Assembly: GCA_021413865.1 (NCBI GenBank)
Contig: JAIOPN010000047.1
Coordinates: 1-40,686 of the forward strand
Length of the DNA: 40,686 nucleotides
Source of the DNA: Planctomycetota bacterium
GTDB taxonomy: Bacteria; Planctomycetota; Phycisphaerae; Phycisphaerales; Phycisphaeraceae
Direction of reading: 5' to 3'
Shown in pieces: positions 17,801 to 26,570 of the stretch; the stretch's first letter is position 1; every line of letters starts with the position of its first letter. The position numbers and the translations under genes are program-made. The notes under the pieces were generated by a model. The model was not told where the DNA came from and ran no database searches. It worked only from the letters and a program-made list of their open reading frames with translations.

Positions 17801-20800
17801 CGCCGAGATCGCGGTGGCCCAACCGGCGATGGTCTGGGGGGCCGCATCTTCGTTGACGGCCTGATCGGCGCCCTTGGAGAAGCTGGGTGTGTCATTGACG
17901 GGGGTGACGCCAACGCCGACGGCGATCGCCGAGACCGAGGCCGCTAGCCCGTCCCAAGCCTTGACCGTGAAGGCTGTGAGCGATCCGTTGGCGTCGGCCG
18001 CGGGTGTCCACACCAAGGATTCCCCTGTTGAGAGCAACGTCGAGCCGGCTGTCACCGCGACGCCGTTCTTGGTCAGCGTGCCGGAGGAAACAACCTCCAC
18101 ACGGAAGGAGAGGGTGGCGCTGTCGATGTCCGCCTCATTCGCGGCGACCGCGAGCGCGGCGTAGGTGATGGTGAACGGGGTGTCCTCGGTCGCGCCGGTG
18201 AGCGCGCTGATCGAGGTCAGGGTGGGTCCATCATTCACGGCGGTGACATCGACGTTGACGGAGACGGGTGAAGCCGACGCTTCCTGCCCATCCCACGCCT
18301 TGACGGTGAAGGCCGCGAGCGATCCGTTGGCGTCGGCGGCGGGGGTCCAGGTGAGCGATTCACCGGTCGAGAGGAGCGTCGAGCCGGCGGTGACGGCGAG
18401 GCCGTTCTTGGTCAGCGTGCCTGTAGTGACGGCCTCGACGCGGAAGGAGAGCACGCCGCTGTCGATGTCCGTTTCGTTGGCGGCGGCGGCGAGGGTTGCG
18501 TAGGTGATGGTGAATGGCGTGTCTTCGGTTGCGCCGGTGAGTGTGTTGATCGTGGTCAGTGTCGGAGCATCGTTCACAGCGGTGACGCTGGCGTTGACGG
18601 CAACCGCGGAGGTGGAGGCGTCCTGTCCGTCCCATGCCTTGACGGTGAAGGCCGCGAGTGAGCCATTGGCGTCGGCGGCGGGGGTCCAGACAAGGGATTC
18701 ACTTGTCGAGAGCAGCGTCGATCCTGCGGTGACGGCGACGCCGTTCTTGGTGAGTGTGCCGGAGGAGACCGACTCGACGCGGAAGGAGAGCGTGCCGCTG
18801 TCGATGTCCGCCTCATTGGCCGCGGTGGCGAGGGCCGCGTAGGTGATGGTGAACGGCGTGTCCTCGGTCGCACCGGCGAGCGCGCTGATCGTGGTCAGTG
18901 TCGGCGCATCATTCGCGGCGGCGACATTGACAGCGACGGCGACGGGGGTGGCCGACGCTAACTGTCCGTCGGATGCTACGACGGTGAATGCGGCGAGTGA
19001 GCCGTTGGCGTCGGCGGCGGGTGTCCAGACGAGCGATTCACTTGTCGAGAGCAGCGTGGAGCCCGTGGTGACCGCGACGCCGTTCTTGGTGAGCGTGCCC
19101 GAGGTCACGGATTCGATCCGAAACGCGAGCATGCCGCTGTCGATGTCCGCTTCATTGGCCGCGGCCGCGAGCGCGGCGTAGGTGATGGTGAATGGTGTGT
19201 CTTCGGTTGCGCCGGTGAGCGTGTTGATCGAGGTCAGCGTCGGCGTGTCATTGACCGCTGCGACGCTGACGTTGACGGTGACGGCCGAAGCCGACGCATC
19301 CTGCCCATCCCACGCGGTGACGGTGAATGCGGCGAGCGAGCCGTTGGCGTCGGCGGCGGGTGTCCAGACAAGTGATTCACTGGTCGAGAGCAGCGTCGAT
19401 CCCGCGGTGACGGCGACGCCGTTCTTGGTGAGTGTACCGGAGGTCACGGCCTCGACGCGGAACGAGAGCGTAGCGCTGTCGATATCCGCTTCGTTAGCCG
19501 CGGCGGCGAGGGCTGCGTAGGTGATGGTGAACGGGGTGTCTTCGGTTGCAGCGGTGAGCGTGGTGATCGAGGTCAGCGTCGGCGCGTCGTTCACGGCGGT
19601 GGCACTGACGTTCACAGTGACGGGTGACGCCGACGCATCCTGCCCGTCCCATGCCTTGACGGTGAATGCGGCTACAGAGCCATTGGCGTTGGGGATGGGT
19701 GTCCACACCAACGATTCACCGGTCGACAGCAGCGTGGAGCCAGCGGTAACCGCAACGCCGTTCTTGGTGAGCGTCCCCGACGACACGGATTCCACGCGGA
19801 AAGAGGGTGTGGCGTTTTCGATGTCGGCCTCGTTGGCGGCGGCGGCGAGGGTTGCGTAGGTGATTGTGAACGGCGTGTCCTCGACCGCCCCGGTGAGCGT
19901 GCTGATCGAGGTCAGGGTGGGTGCATCATTCACGGCGGAGACATCGACGTTCACGGAGACGGGTGAAACCGACGCATCCTGCCCATCCCACGCGGTGACG
20001 GTGAATGCGGCGAGCGAGCCGTTGGCGTCGGCGGCGGGGGTCCAGACAAGGGATTCACTGGTCGAGAGCAGCGTCGATCCTGCGGTGACGGCGACGCCGT
20101 TCTTGGTGAGCGTGCCGGAGGAGACGGCCTCGACGCGGAAGGAGAGCGTGGCGCTGTCGATATCTGCCTCGTTGGCCGCGGCGGCGAGGCTTGCGTAAGT
20201 GATTGTGAACGGGGTGTCTTCGGTTGCGCCGGTGAGTGTGTTGATCGTGGTCAGTGTCGGAGCATCGTTCACGGCGGTGACGCTGACGTTCACGGCAACT
20301 GCGGAAGTTGAGGCGTCCTGTCCGTCCCATGCCTTGACAGTGAACGCGGCGAGCGATCCATTGGCATCGGCCGCGGGTGTCCAGACGAGTGATTCGCTGG
20401 TTGAGAGCAGCGTCGAGCCTGCGGTGACCGCGACGCCGTTCTTGGTGAGCGTGCCGGAGGAGACCGACTCGACGCGGAAGGAGAGCGTGCCGCTGTCGAC
20501 ATCCGCCTCGTTGGCAGCGGCGGCGAGGGCCGCATAGGTGATGGTGAACGGCGTGTCCTCGGTCGCGCCGGCGAGCGTGCTGATCGAGGTCAGCGTCGGC
20601 GCGTCGTTCACAGCGGTGACACCGACGGCGACCGCGACCGCGGAAGCCGAGGCCGCGGCTCCATCCCATGCCTTGACGGTGAAGGCGGCGAGCGATCCGT
20701 TGGCGTCGGCGGCGGGGGTCCAGACGAGCGATTCACTTGTCGAGAGCAGCGTGGAGCCCGCGGTGATCGCGATGCCGTTCTTGGTGAGCGTGCCGGAGGT

Positions 20801-22411
20801 CACGGACTCGACGCGGAAGGAGAGCGTGCCGCCGCCGGCGTCCGAGGCGTTGCTCGCCGCCAGGAGTGTTGCGTAGGAGATGGTGAATCCCGTGTCTTCC
20901 GTTGCGGGGCCTAACTGGCTGATCGTGGTCAGCGCCGGCGCCACGTTGTTGACGGTTTGGCTGATCGTGTTAGAGCTGAACGTGCCGTCCTCATCGGTGG
21001 CGGTGGCGGAGACGCTGTAGGTCCCGGGGTCGGCGTAGGTGTGGGTCACGCTGGCGGGGTTGCTGTTGAACTGCTCGATGTTGCCGTCGCCCCAGTTGAC
21101 GTTCCACCGCGTGATGGTGTCGGTCCCCGGGTCGCTGTGCGCCAGGTTGAGCGTGAGCGGGGAGCCCTCGTTCACGGCGCCCGCGCTGGAGATCGTCAGG
21201 GTGGGGGCGACGTTTGTGACCGTAGCCGAGGTGGTCTCGGCGTCGGTTGCCGAGCCGTCGGAGAGTGTGACGCTGACGACGTAGCTGCCGTTGTCGTTGT
21301 AGGTATGGGTGGCGGCGAACGAGCCGATGCCCGGGGCGGCGATGTAATCCCAACCGATGTCGTCGAGGCCGGCGAAGTCCAGGGCGGTAGGTGTTTTTCT
21401 TGTCCCCTGCGTCAGCGTGGGGTCCATCATCGCTTCCCGGCCGCCGCTGGTGGTCCCGTCGGCCCAGTGCCCCAGGTCGGTGCTGAGGGGGACGTTGCCG
21501 CCGTGTTCGGCGACTGATTGGGCACCGGTGAAGTCGGTCCCGGATTTCAGGTTGGTCCACGAGGCGGAGGTGCCGAAGCCCAGCAGGTGGGAAAACTCGT
21601 GCATCGCCACGGAGTAGAAATCGCTCTGGCCGCCGGCGATCCCGGAGATGGAGGAGCCGAAATAGAAGTTAGCGCTGGTGTTGAAAACGATCATGCCGCC
21701 CCAGGGGCCGAAGTCCGTCGCACCGGCGCCGCTGGTCGTGCCCTGGCCTCGTGTGGAGACGGTGGTGGCCCACGCGCCGGACCCGCTGGCGGAGAGACCG
21801 CCCGGCCCGCCGTACGCCAGTTGCCCCGCGGCCAGGCCGTAGCCGCCGGCGTACACGAGGATCTCATTGGCGTTCACCGTCGGGTTGGAGATGGTCAGCG
21901 TGGCGCCGGTGGAGGGGTTGGCGATGATCGCGTTCCACGAGTTGCCGCCGCTTGGAATAATCGCCGAGAGGTTGTCGGTGAAGTGGCTGACGACCGCGTC
22001 GATCGCCTGCTGGAAGAGGTCTTTCTTGGCCTCCGTGTTGAAGAAATTGTTGGCGTCGTAGGTGTAGTCGATGCGGACGGAGAGATGGCTCACCGGTTCA
22101 ATCAGGCTGCCCGCGTCCGCCGGCACGGCCGTGACCATGCCGTCGCCCCAGTCAACGCTTACGGTGTGCGTCTGCCTCGTGTCCGTGTCGGTGAACTGCC
22201 CGGAGAGCGTGGCCTGGGTCGTGCCCTCCAGGAGGGTTCCGGCGTTGACCGCCAGGCTGCCGGTGCTGATGACCGGCGCGGCGTTGAACAGCCGGCGGGC
22301 CTCCAGGCACTCCAGCCCGAGCCAGGACGTGTTCCGCCGCCGTGCCCCCCGGATACCGCCCCACGTCAGCGCGAAGAACCGCGAAATAGTGCCAATCGAT
22401 CGCTGGTTCAT
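14855..22411 (-). CDS. Giant surface protein: metzincin protease inside a PKD domain, cadherin-like array, beta-solenoid tail
   Basis: About 2518 residues from the ATG at 22411; an extension to 22552 has no support. A basic N-terminus leads to LEARRLF (about 36-42). A PKD domain begins (about 67-100, VSVDWGDG) and is interrupted by a metalloprotease domain (about 101-360). This has HEFSHLLGFG (about 271) with Met-turn AMMDP, and PKD then resumes at SFAATHTYNDNG (about 365). A second PKD follows (about 403-488). Then come nine 113-residue cadherin-like repeats (TEDTPFTITYA, SGTLTKNG, ESLVWTPAAD, FTVKAWDG), and three copies of a second repeat type (VNEDA, NDNNALF) alternating with two more of the first. 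The last 450 residues form a beta-solenoid (LTIKGSM repeats). Likely an exported, surface-bound protease/adhesin. The first zinc ligands are present; the usual third His at +10 is Thr, and a His in LGHWADG about 44 residues on may replace it. Confidence 0.87.
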   Translation of the reverse strand: MNQRSIGTISRFFALTWGGIRGARRRNTSWLGLECLEARRLFNAAPVISTGSLAVNAGTLLEGTTQATLSGQFTDTDTRQTHTVSVDWGDGMVTAVPADAGSLIEPVSHLSVRIDYTYDANNFFNTEAKKDLFQQAIDAVVSHFTDNLSAIIPSGGNSWNAIIANPSTGATLTISNPTVNANEILVYAGGYGLAAGQLAYGGPGGLSASGSGAWATTVSTRGQGTTSGAGATDFGPWGGMIVFNTSANFYFGSSISGIAGGQSDFYSVAMHEFSHLLGFGTSASWTNLKSGTDFTGAQSVAEHGGNVPLSTDLGHWADGTTSGGREAMMDPTLTQGTRKTPTALDFAGLDDIGWDYIAAPGIGSFAATHTYNDNGSYVVSVTLSDGSATDAETTSATVTNVAPTLTISSAGAVNEGSPLTLNLAHSDPGTDTITRWNVNWGDGNIEQFNSNPASVTHTYADPGTYSVSATATDEDGTFSSNTISQTVNNVAPALTTISQLGPATEDTGFTISYATLLAASNASDAGGGTLSFRVESVTSGTLTKNGIAITAGSTLLSTSESLVWTPAADANGSLAAFTVKAWDGAAASASAVAVAVGVTAVNDAPTLTSISTLAGATEDTPFTITYAALAAAANEADVDSGTLSFRVESVSSGTLTKNGVAVTAGSTLLSTSESLVWTPAADANGSLAAFTVKAWDGQDASTSAVAVNVSVTAVNDAPTLTTINTLTGATEDTPFTITYASLAAAANEADIDSATLSFRVEAVSSGTLTKNGVAVTAGSTLLSTSESLVWTPAADANGSLAAFTVTAWDGQDASVSPVSVNVDVSAVNDAPTLTSISTLTGAVEDTPFTITYATLAAAANEADIENATPSFRVESVSSGTLTKNGVAVTAGSTLLSTGESLVWTPIPNANGSVAAFTVKAWDGQDASASPVTVNVSATAVNDAPTLTSITTLTAATEDTPFTITYAALAAAANEADIDSATLSFRVEAVTSGTLTKNGVAVTAGSTLLSTSESLVWTPAADANGSLAAFTVTAWDGQDASASAVTVNVSVAAVNDTPTLTSINTLTGATEDTPFTITYAALAAAANEADIDSGMLAFRIESVTSGTLTKNGVAVTTGSTLLSTSESLVWTPAADANGSLAAFTVVASDGQLASATPVAVAVNVAAANDAPTLTTISALAGATEDTPFTITYAALATAANEADIDSGTLSFRVESVSSGTLTKNGVAVTAGSTLLSTSESLVWTPAADANGSLAAFTVKAWDGQDASTSAVAVNASVTAVNDAPTLTTINTLTGATEDTPFTITYATLAAAANETDIDSGVLSFRVEAVTTGTLTKNGLAVTAGSTLLSTGESLTWTPAADANGSLAAFTVKAWDGQEASASPVSVNVDVTAVNDGPTLTSISALTGATEDTPFTITYAALAVAANEADIDSATLSFRVEVVSSGTLTKNGVAVTAGSTLLSTGESLVWTPAADANGSLTAFTVKAWDGLAASVSAIAVGVGVTPVNDTPSFSKGADQAVNEDAAPQTIAGWATAISAGPGDESAQVLAFLATNDNNALFLAQPSILPNGTLGYSLAPDANGSATVTVSIQDNGGGADTSTTQTFTITVNPVNDAPTLTSITTLTGATEDTPFTITYATLAAAANEADIENATLSFRVESASSGTLTKSGVAVTAGSTLLSSGESLVWTPAAEANGPLAAFTVKAWDGQDASASAVAVNASVAAVNDTPSFAKGADQTVNEDAASQTVLGWATAISAGPGDESSQVLTFLVANDNNALFSIQPSILPNGTLGYSLTPDANGSATITASLQDNGGGADTSSVQPFTITVNAVNDAPTLTTISTLAGATEDTPFTITYATLAAAANEADIDSATLSFRVESVSSGTLTKNGIAVTAGSTLLSTGESLVWTPAANANGTLAAFTVKAWDGLAASISAVTVNVAVTAVNDTPSFSKGINQTVHEDAGTQSVPGWAAAISAGPGDESTQALTFAVTNDNNALFSAQPSILADGTLGYALTPDASGSATVTVSLQDNGGGADTSSSQTFTITVVAERPTLTFTKLNKTVVIPGTNLKLALKGSGTGMVWANEDGSIQRIELIGTDAKSSLTITPIDKAGVTRVDQIVVGDPSNPDDHTDLGTLSGKLIGLGDSLKSTGGIKSLTLFNVSDQHWVSIGSSAAIASTTVTLGTLTDVTFTSATPIKKFTAAAWIDTDDNDVLTAPWIGTLTIKGSMQADVTATSADAKGVAIGTYSAGTVGLPDVSDETDITVQSVGGVKTIKAAAWHHGTITAPWIGTLTIKGDMRADVSVTSTNTAGVGVGTYSAGVVGEAGDGVDVTLQNGGGIKTVKVADWLGGTITAGYVGGVTSSGNFGASLDLSDAAQKNTLAKLTVKGEVSHITVKSAGNIGAVTVGSSTDSIFFAGVSEALVGNPDSADDFTGGDFAIAGFTSKGAFSASTLAASRILKVSLAGVETNNGGDPFGLFTLTAPKSFKRLDTPGVKLLPLVSHPADLDPETGDDFGVFVL
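16260..20932 (-). repeat. Tandem 339-bp coding repeats, then alternation with a second repeat type
   Basis: From about 20932 down to 17885 nine units of 339 bp (113 codons) follow each other in register; the seven interior unit boundaries fall every 339 bases. From 17885 to 16260 a second unit of about 108 codons (opening NDTPSF, with VNEDA and GPGDES) alternates 2-1-2-1-2 with the first. Units are very similar at DNA level, suggesting recent duplication or gene conversion. Confidence 0.88.
21332..22111 (-). other. Metzincin-type protease domain inserted within a PKD domain
   Basis: This segment encodes about 260 residues between the two halves of one PKD domain. It opens with VRIDYTYDANNFF, a common start of planctomycete and cyanobacterial HEXXH proteases. 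It contains HEFSH at about 21587-21601, GHW about 44 residues further on and the Met-turn MMDP. Spacing of the third His resembles leishmanolysin (M8) rather than matrixins. Confidence 0.65.
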
Positions 22412-22760
22412 CGTATAGCTGATCCAGGCTGAGCCATCGACATCCGCAAGCTTGACTTTAACCCCGAAATCATTGTGGGCCAATCCGATTGGCGGCTGGA
22501 AACACGCATCAGGTCGGGTTTTGCCGCCGATACGAAGCGTGCGACATTTCACCCTCCAGCGATGCCGTCGTTATAGATCATATGGGCGGAACGCCGGCGT
22601 GCCTGCAATGATTGCACCGGCGATTGTCTGGGGGCCCATCCCGTTTGATGCTTCGTTTCGGCCGCCCCGGATGCGTCTATAACTGGCATGTTCCCAGGCC
22701 CTCTCGATCTCCCGCGAGCCTCGGGCCGTGTCCACAATAATCCTGTAAGGAACCACGCCT

Positions 22761-25700
22761 ATGCGCCTGCGCATCCTCGGACTCCTCGTGATCTGTTGCG
22801 GCCTGACGGGCATCTTGGGCACGCCGGCACGGGCGCAGAGCAAGCCCGCAAAACCCGCCAAGCCCGCCGCCGCCAAGCCGCCCGAGCCACACTACGACGT
22901 CGTTGTCGCGCAGGGCGAATCCTTCAAGCCCCTCGATGACAAGGGATGGAAGCCGACGGTCCAGGACGACAGTTACGCCAGCCATACTTACGGCGGCATG
23001 TGGGTCGTTAACGGTGCACTGCTCGGCGCCCCGGCGGCGAGCGAGGGATCGGTCGCCACACGGGCCGTGCAGGTCCCCGCCAACGGCGACTACCGCGTCT
23101 GGAGCAAGTACCAGGCCCCGCCATATTTCAACTACCTCCATCAGATCGAGATTGTGCAGAATGGTAAAACGGTCTTCTCGCATGTGTACGGCAAGAGCGG
23201 GACGGATCGGTTTTGGAGCTTCTCGGCGCGGAGCACCGAGCTCTGGTGGCCCTGGGGCGTGGACCACGACGCCGCCGAGAGCCCGTCCGATACGGCCAAA
23301 CTCGCGGCGGGACCGGCGGAGATACGCCTGACCTCGCTCGCCAACCCTGCGCCTGCGGGCGATCGCTTCATCGACTTCGTCCTCCTCACCACCAATCCCG
23401 ACGACTCCTACAAGGGGTACCCGGGCGGAGTCGGCAGCCCGTTCTGCCTCGAGGCGCTCGCGGCCAACAACCTCTACGTCCGCTTCAAGCTCACCGCCGA
23501 TGGCCCGGGCAAGGTCTCGCTTTCACAGCCGACGGGTCACTTCCAGCCCCGGTACCGCGGCTCGAAGACGACCATCGCCAATGAACTCGTACCGCCGGGG
23601 CAGTGGAGCCCGTGGTTCAACATCGGGCCCTATGCCATGCTCGTGCACAACGAGGGGCTTGTCGTCCGCGCGTTCACCGAGACGACCAATCCCAAAGGGG
23701 TGAAGGCGGTCGCCGAGTTGCCCGTCACATCCATCGCCCTCCAATTCGCCCGCGACCCGGAGGGCAAGGATTCCGCCGGCGACGTGCAGGTCTCACAGGG
23801 TGATGCGGTCAACATCCCCATCGACATCATCTGGAATAAACAATCCGTCGCACGCCCGAGCAAGGAGATCGCGAGGGAAATCATTGCGCAGGCCAGGGGT
23901 AAGTGGCGCACCGCCAACGGCGGGAACAAGCCCCGGGAGATCGCCTACTACGGCGCCTTCCAGGGCGGCGGATGGGTTCACGACTTCGAGGACGCACTGG
24001 GCTACAACACCCTCCTGCCCGATTCCTACAAGCACCTCGAGGTGGACGGCTACCACCAACACACGCTCTCCCCCGCGGCGATCGAGAAGTTTGCGGAAAC
24101 GGTGGGGGATAAGTCGCGCATGCGCGTGCTCTCCTTCGGCGACGAGATCCACATCGGGTCGATCAACTTCAACGACCCCGCGATGCAGGAGGCGTTTGTG
24201 GCCTGGCTCAAGGCCAAGGGCATCACCGCGGCCGACCTGGGCATGGAACCCGACGCCGCCAAACTCGCCGACCGCGCCGCCAACCCGCGCGTCGGGTGGT
24301 ACGCGAACCGCTTCTCCGACGAGCAGCGGTTCGCTTATTACCGCAACATGACCGCGCTGGCGAAAAAGCTTATTGGCCCGCAGGTCCAGACCGGCGCCAA
24401 CTATTCGCCGCACGGCCAGCCGCAGTACTACGGCCCGCTCAACCAGTGGGTGGACATCTTCAAGCACAACGGCATGACGATGTACTGGGCCGAGGACTAC
24501 ATCTTCAGCGTCGCCCAGGTCCCGCAGATGATCTCCTGGATGTTCGCGACGATGCACTGCGCGACCAAGTACAACCACCAGTTGATCCATTTCTACGTCA
24601 TGCCCCACGCCCCGGGCCAGACGGCCGGGAATCTCCGGCGGAGCATGGTGTACGCGATCGGCGCCGGCGCGGCCCACATCGACAATTTCTGGGTCGCACC
24701 ACAGGAAAACTGGACCGAGAACTACGTGGCGTGGAACTACCCCGACATGTTCCGCGTCATCCACGAATCCATCTTCGATTCAGGTGAGGTGGAGAAGATT
24801 TCGCTGCACGGCACGCGCCGCGCGGGGCGGGTGGCGGTCCTGCTCAGCCGCGCCACCGATTTCAACGAGGGCCGCCTCCGCGTCGATGCGGGCCTGGACC
24901 CCTTCGTCGCCCGGTGCGCCAACGCGATGAAGCCCAAGAAGGCCAAGGACGGAACCGTCATCCCGCCGACCACCGCGCAGATCATCTGCCGTGTCGATCA
25001 GCAGATGCTCTACCTGGCGCTCAAGCACGCCCAGCAGAACCCGCAGTTGATCACCGAGGACGACGTCAACGACGGCATCCTCAAGGATTTCGACGTGGTC
25101 TATTTCGCCGGCGAGTGGATCGACCACCGCGCCGTGCGGCAGCTCGACGCGTGGGTGAAGGAAGGCGGCGTCCTCTACGCCGCCGCAGGCACGGGCCATC
25201 TCAACGAGTTCAACGAGCCCGAACCGACCATGCTCAAGCTGCTCGGGCTCAAGAGCAGCAGCGTGCAGAAGGACCTCTACATCATCCGGCCCCTGTTGGA
25301 GCTCCCGCTGGTGAAGCCGATCGACACCATCACGCTCGACGGGCGGAAAATCCCCGCCGTCGGCATGAAGCAGCAGCTCGTTCCCGATGGGGCGAAGGTG
25401 CTGGGCACGTGGAGCGACGGCAGCGCCGCGGTGACCGTGAACGAATACGGCAAGGGCAAGGCCTTCGCCGTCGGCACGCTGGCGGGCAGCAGCTACATGA
25501 AGACGGGGCTGCGCGTGGCCCCCTTCGCCCGCGGTGGCGGGCACACCGTTTACAACCCCACGGAGTTCGACCCCGCGGCGACGCGGCTCGCCCGCCTGGG
25601 GCTTGAGGCCGCGCCGCAACGGCCCGAGGTCGAGTGCTCCGTGCCGTTGGTGGAGTCGAGCGTCATCGACGCCAAGGAGGCCACGCTCCTCACGCTGACC

Positions 25701-25874
25701 AACTGGACCAACAGCCCGATCAAGGAGCTCAAGGTGAGCATCCGCATGCCGGCAATGCCGAAATCGGTCCGCAGCGTCGAGCAGCAGCGTGCGATCGCCG
25801 TCACCTACGCCGACGGCGTGGCGACGTTCATCGCGCCGCTCAACGAGGCCGATTATTTCGTGTTGGAACGCTGA
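22761..25874 (+). CDS. Secreted glycoside-hydrolase-like protein, family unrecognised
   Basis: A 1037-residue protein; ATG at 22761 with AAGGA nine bases upstream. A clear signal peptide (RLRILGLLVICCGLTG to PARAQS, 1-26) is followed by a Lys/Pro/Ala linker. Residues about 43-215 look like a jelly-roll carbohydrate-binding domain (VPANGDYRVWSKYQAPPYF, FIDFVLLTT). The central part (about 370-680) resembles a TIM-barrel glycosidase, with candidate acidic residues in LSFGDEIHIGS (about 459) and TMYWAEDYIF (about 573). A Rossmann-like segment follows (about 695-850: VAVLLSRATDF, VVYFAGEWIDHRAVRQLDAW, GGVLYAAAGTG), like the trimerisation domain of GH42 beta-galactosidases. A beta domain ends the protein. 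It probably cleaves a polysaccharide outside the cytoplasm. Family and substrate are not identified. Confidence 0.78.
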   Translation: MRLRILGLLVICCGLTGILGTPARAQSKPAKPAKPAAAKPPEPHYDVVVAQGESFKPLDDKGWKPTVQDDSYASHTYGGMWVVNGALLGAPAASEGSVATRAVQVPANGDYRVWSKYQAPPYFNYLHQIEIVQNGKTVFSHVYGKSGTDRFWSFSARSTELWWPWGVDHDAAESPSDTAKLAAGPAEIRLTSLANPAPAGDRFIDFVLLTTNPDDSYKGYPGGVGSPFCLEALAANNLYVRFKLTADGPGKVSLSQPTGHFQPRYRGSKTTIANELVPPGQWSPWFNIGPYAMLVHNEGLVVRAFTETTNPKGVKAVAELPVTSIALQFARDPEGKDSAGDVQVSQGDAVNIPIDIIWNKQSVARPSKEIAREIIAQARGKWRTANGGNKPREIAYYGAFQGGGWVHDFEDALGYNTLLPDSYKHLEVDGYHQHTLSPAAIEKFAETVGDKSRMRVLSFGDEIHIGSINFNDPAMQEAFVAWLKAKGITAADLGMEPDAAKLADRAANPRVGWYANRFSDEQRFAYYRNMTALAKKLIGPQVQTGANYSPHGQPQYYGPLNQWVDIFKHNGMTMYWAEDYIFSVAQVPQMISWMFATMHCATKYNHQLIHFYVMPHAPGQTAGNLRRSMVYAIGAGAAHIDNFWVAPQENWTENYVAWNYPDMFRVIHESIFDSGEVEKISLHGTRRAGRVAVLLSRATDFNEGRLRVDAGLDPFVARCANAMKPKKAKDGTVIPPTTAQIICRVDQQMLYLALKHAQQNPQLITEDDVNDGILKDFDVVYFAGEWIDHRAVRQLDAWVKEGGVLYAAAGTGHLNEFNEPEPTMLKLLGLKSSSVQKDLYIIRPLLELPLVKPIDTITLDGRKIPAVGMKQQLVPDGAKVLGTWSDGSAAVTVNEYGKGKAFAVGTLAGSSYMKTGLRVAPFARGGGHTVYNPTEFDPAATRLARLGLEAAPQRPEVECSVPLVESSVIDAKEATLLTLTNWTNSPIKELKVSIRMPAMPKSVRSVEQQRAIAVTYADGVATFIAPLNEADYFVLER

Positions 25875-25892
25875 GAAATGATGAAGACAGAA

Positions 25893-25965
25893 TGGGAGCA
25901 CCAGGATTCGAACCTGGGACCGAGGAATTATGAGTTCCCAGCTCTGACCACTGAGCTATGCTCCC
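25893..25965 (-). tRNA. tRNA with CAT anticodon (elongator Met or Ile2)
   Basis: A 73-nt cloverleaf reads leftward: acceptor GGGAGCA/TGCTCCC, D-arm GCTC...GAGC, anticodon stem GGGAA/TTCCT with loop CTCATAA (anticodon CAT), and T-loop TTCGAAT. CCA is not encoded. A paired first base and only two adjacent G-C pairs in the anticodon stem exclude an initiator. Choosing between elongator Met and lysidine-modified Ile2 needs a model-based search. Confidence 0.93.
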
Positions 25966-26013
25966 GCGCTTGGGCCTGTAAGAACGGCCACAGCCAATGC
26001 TATCATCGGCTCC

Positions 26014-26568
26014 ATGAAACTCTACACGAAGCGGGGCGATGACGGCGGGACGGACCTCTTCGGCGGCGGGCGGGTCGGCAAGGACTCGTCGCGCGTCGAG
26101 GCCTATGGCGACGTGGACGAATTGAACTCCGTCATCGGCGTGGCGCTGGCCGCGTGCCGGCACGAAGCAATCGGCGCGGTGCTGCGTGCACTGCAGGCGA
26201 GGCTGTTTGAACTGGGCGCGGACCTGGCGACACCCAGGCGTGAGGGCAAGGCGGACGTAGTCGCACGCGTCGGCCCGGAACAGGTCGCCGAAGCAGAGGG
26301 GTGGATCGACGCGGCGTGGGCGCCGCTCCCTCCTATGAAGAACTTCGTGCTTCCCGGCGGGACGGAGCTGGCGGCGCGGCTGCACGTGGCGCGGTCCGTC
26401 TGCCGCCGCGCGGAGCGACGGTGTGTGGCGCTGCTCAGGGACGAGCCGATGGTCGGCCGGGACGCGGTGATTTATATCAATCGACTCAGCGACCTGCTCT
26501 TCACGCTGGCGCGGCGCGCCAACCAGTTGGACGGCGTCGGGGACGTGCCGTGGGTGAGCGGGCGTTAG
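26014..26568 (+). CDS. pduO: PduO-type ATP:cob(I)alamin adenosyltransferase
   Basis: A 184-residue protein, the normal size for the single-domain family. Characteristic motifs are all present: KLYTKRGDDGGTDLFGG at residues 2-18 (ATP-binding N-terminal loop), EAYGDVDELNSVIG (about 29-42), LPGGTELAARLHVARSVCRRAER (about 113-135) and YINRLSDLLFTLAR (about 154-167). It transfers the adenosyl group from ATP to cob(I)alamin to make coenzyme B12. It stands alone, divergent from the tRNA gene, and is followed three bases after its stop by a strong intrinsic terminator. No other B12 genes are in the window. Confidence 0.94.
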   Translation: MKLYTKRGDDGGTDLFGGGRVGKDSSRVEAYGDVDELNSVIGVALAACRHEAIGAVLRALQARLFELGADLATPRREGKADVVARVGPEQVAEAEGWIDAAWAPLPPMKNFVLPGGTELAARLHVARSVCRRAERRCVALLRDEPMVGRDAVIYINRLSDLLFTLARRANQLDGVGDVPWVSGR

Positions 26569-26570
26569 CC

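Noticed and set aside
17500-20880. Series of 112-codon open frames on the + strand repeating every 339 bases
   Set aside because: They are the antisense of the cadherin-like repeats of the leftward giant. Their regularity is inherited from the coding repeat, and they have no ribosome sites or recognisable domains.
16260-20932. CRISPR-like regular repetition
   Set aside because: The period is 339 bp of coding sequence without short repeats separated by unique spacers, and no cas genes are present.
22412-22552. N-terminal extension of the metzincin giant
   Set aside because: There is no ribosome site, and the basic N-terminus plus LEARRLF motif fits a start at 22411.
25893-25965. Initiator tRNA-fMet
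   Set aside because: The first acceptor base is paired and the anticodon stem lacks three consecutive G-C pairs, so it is an elongator-type CAT tRNA.
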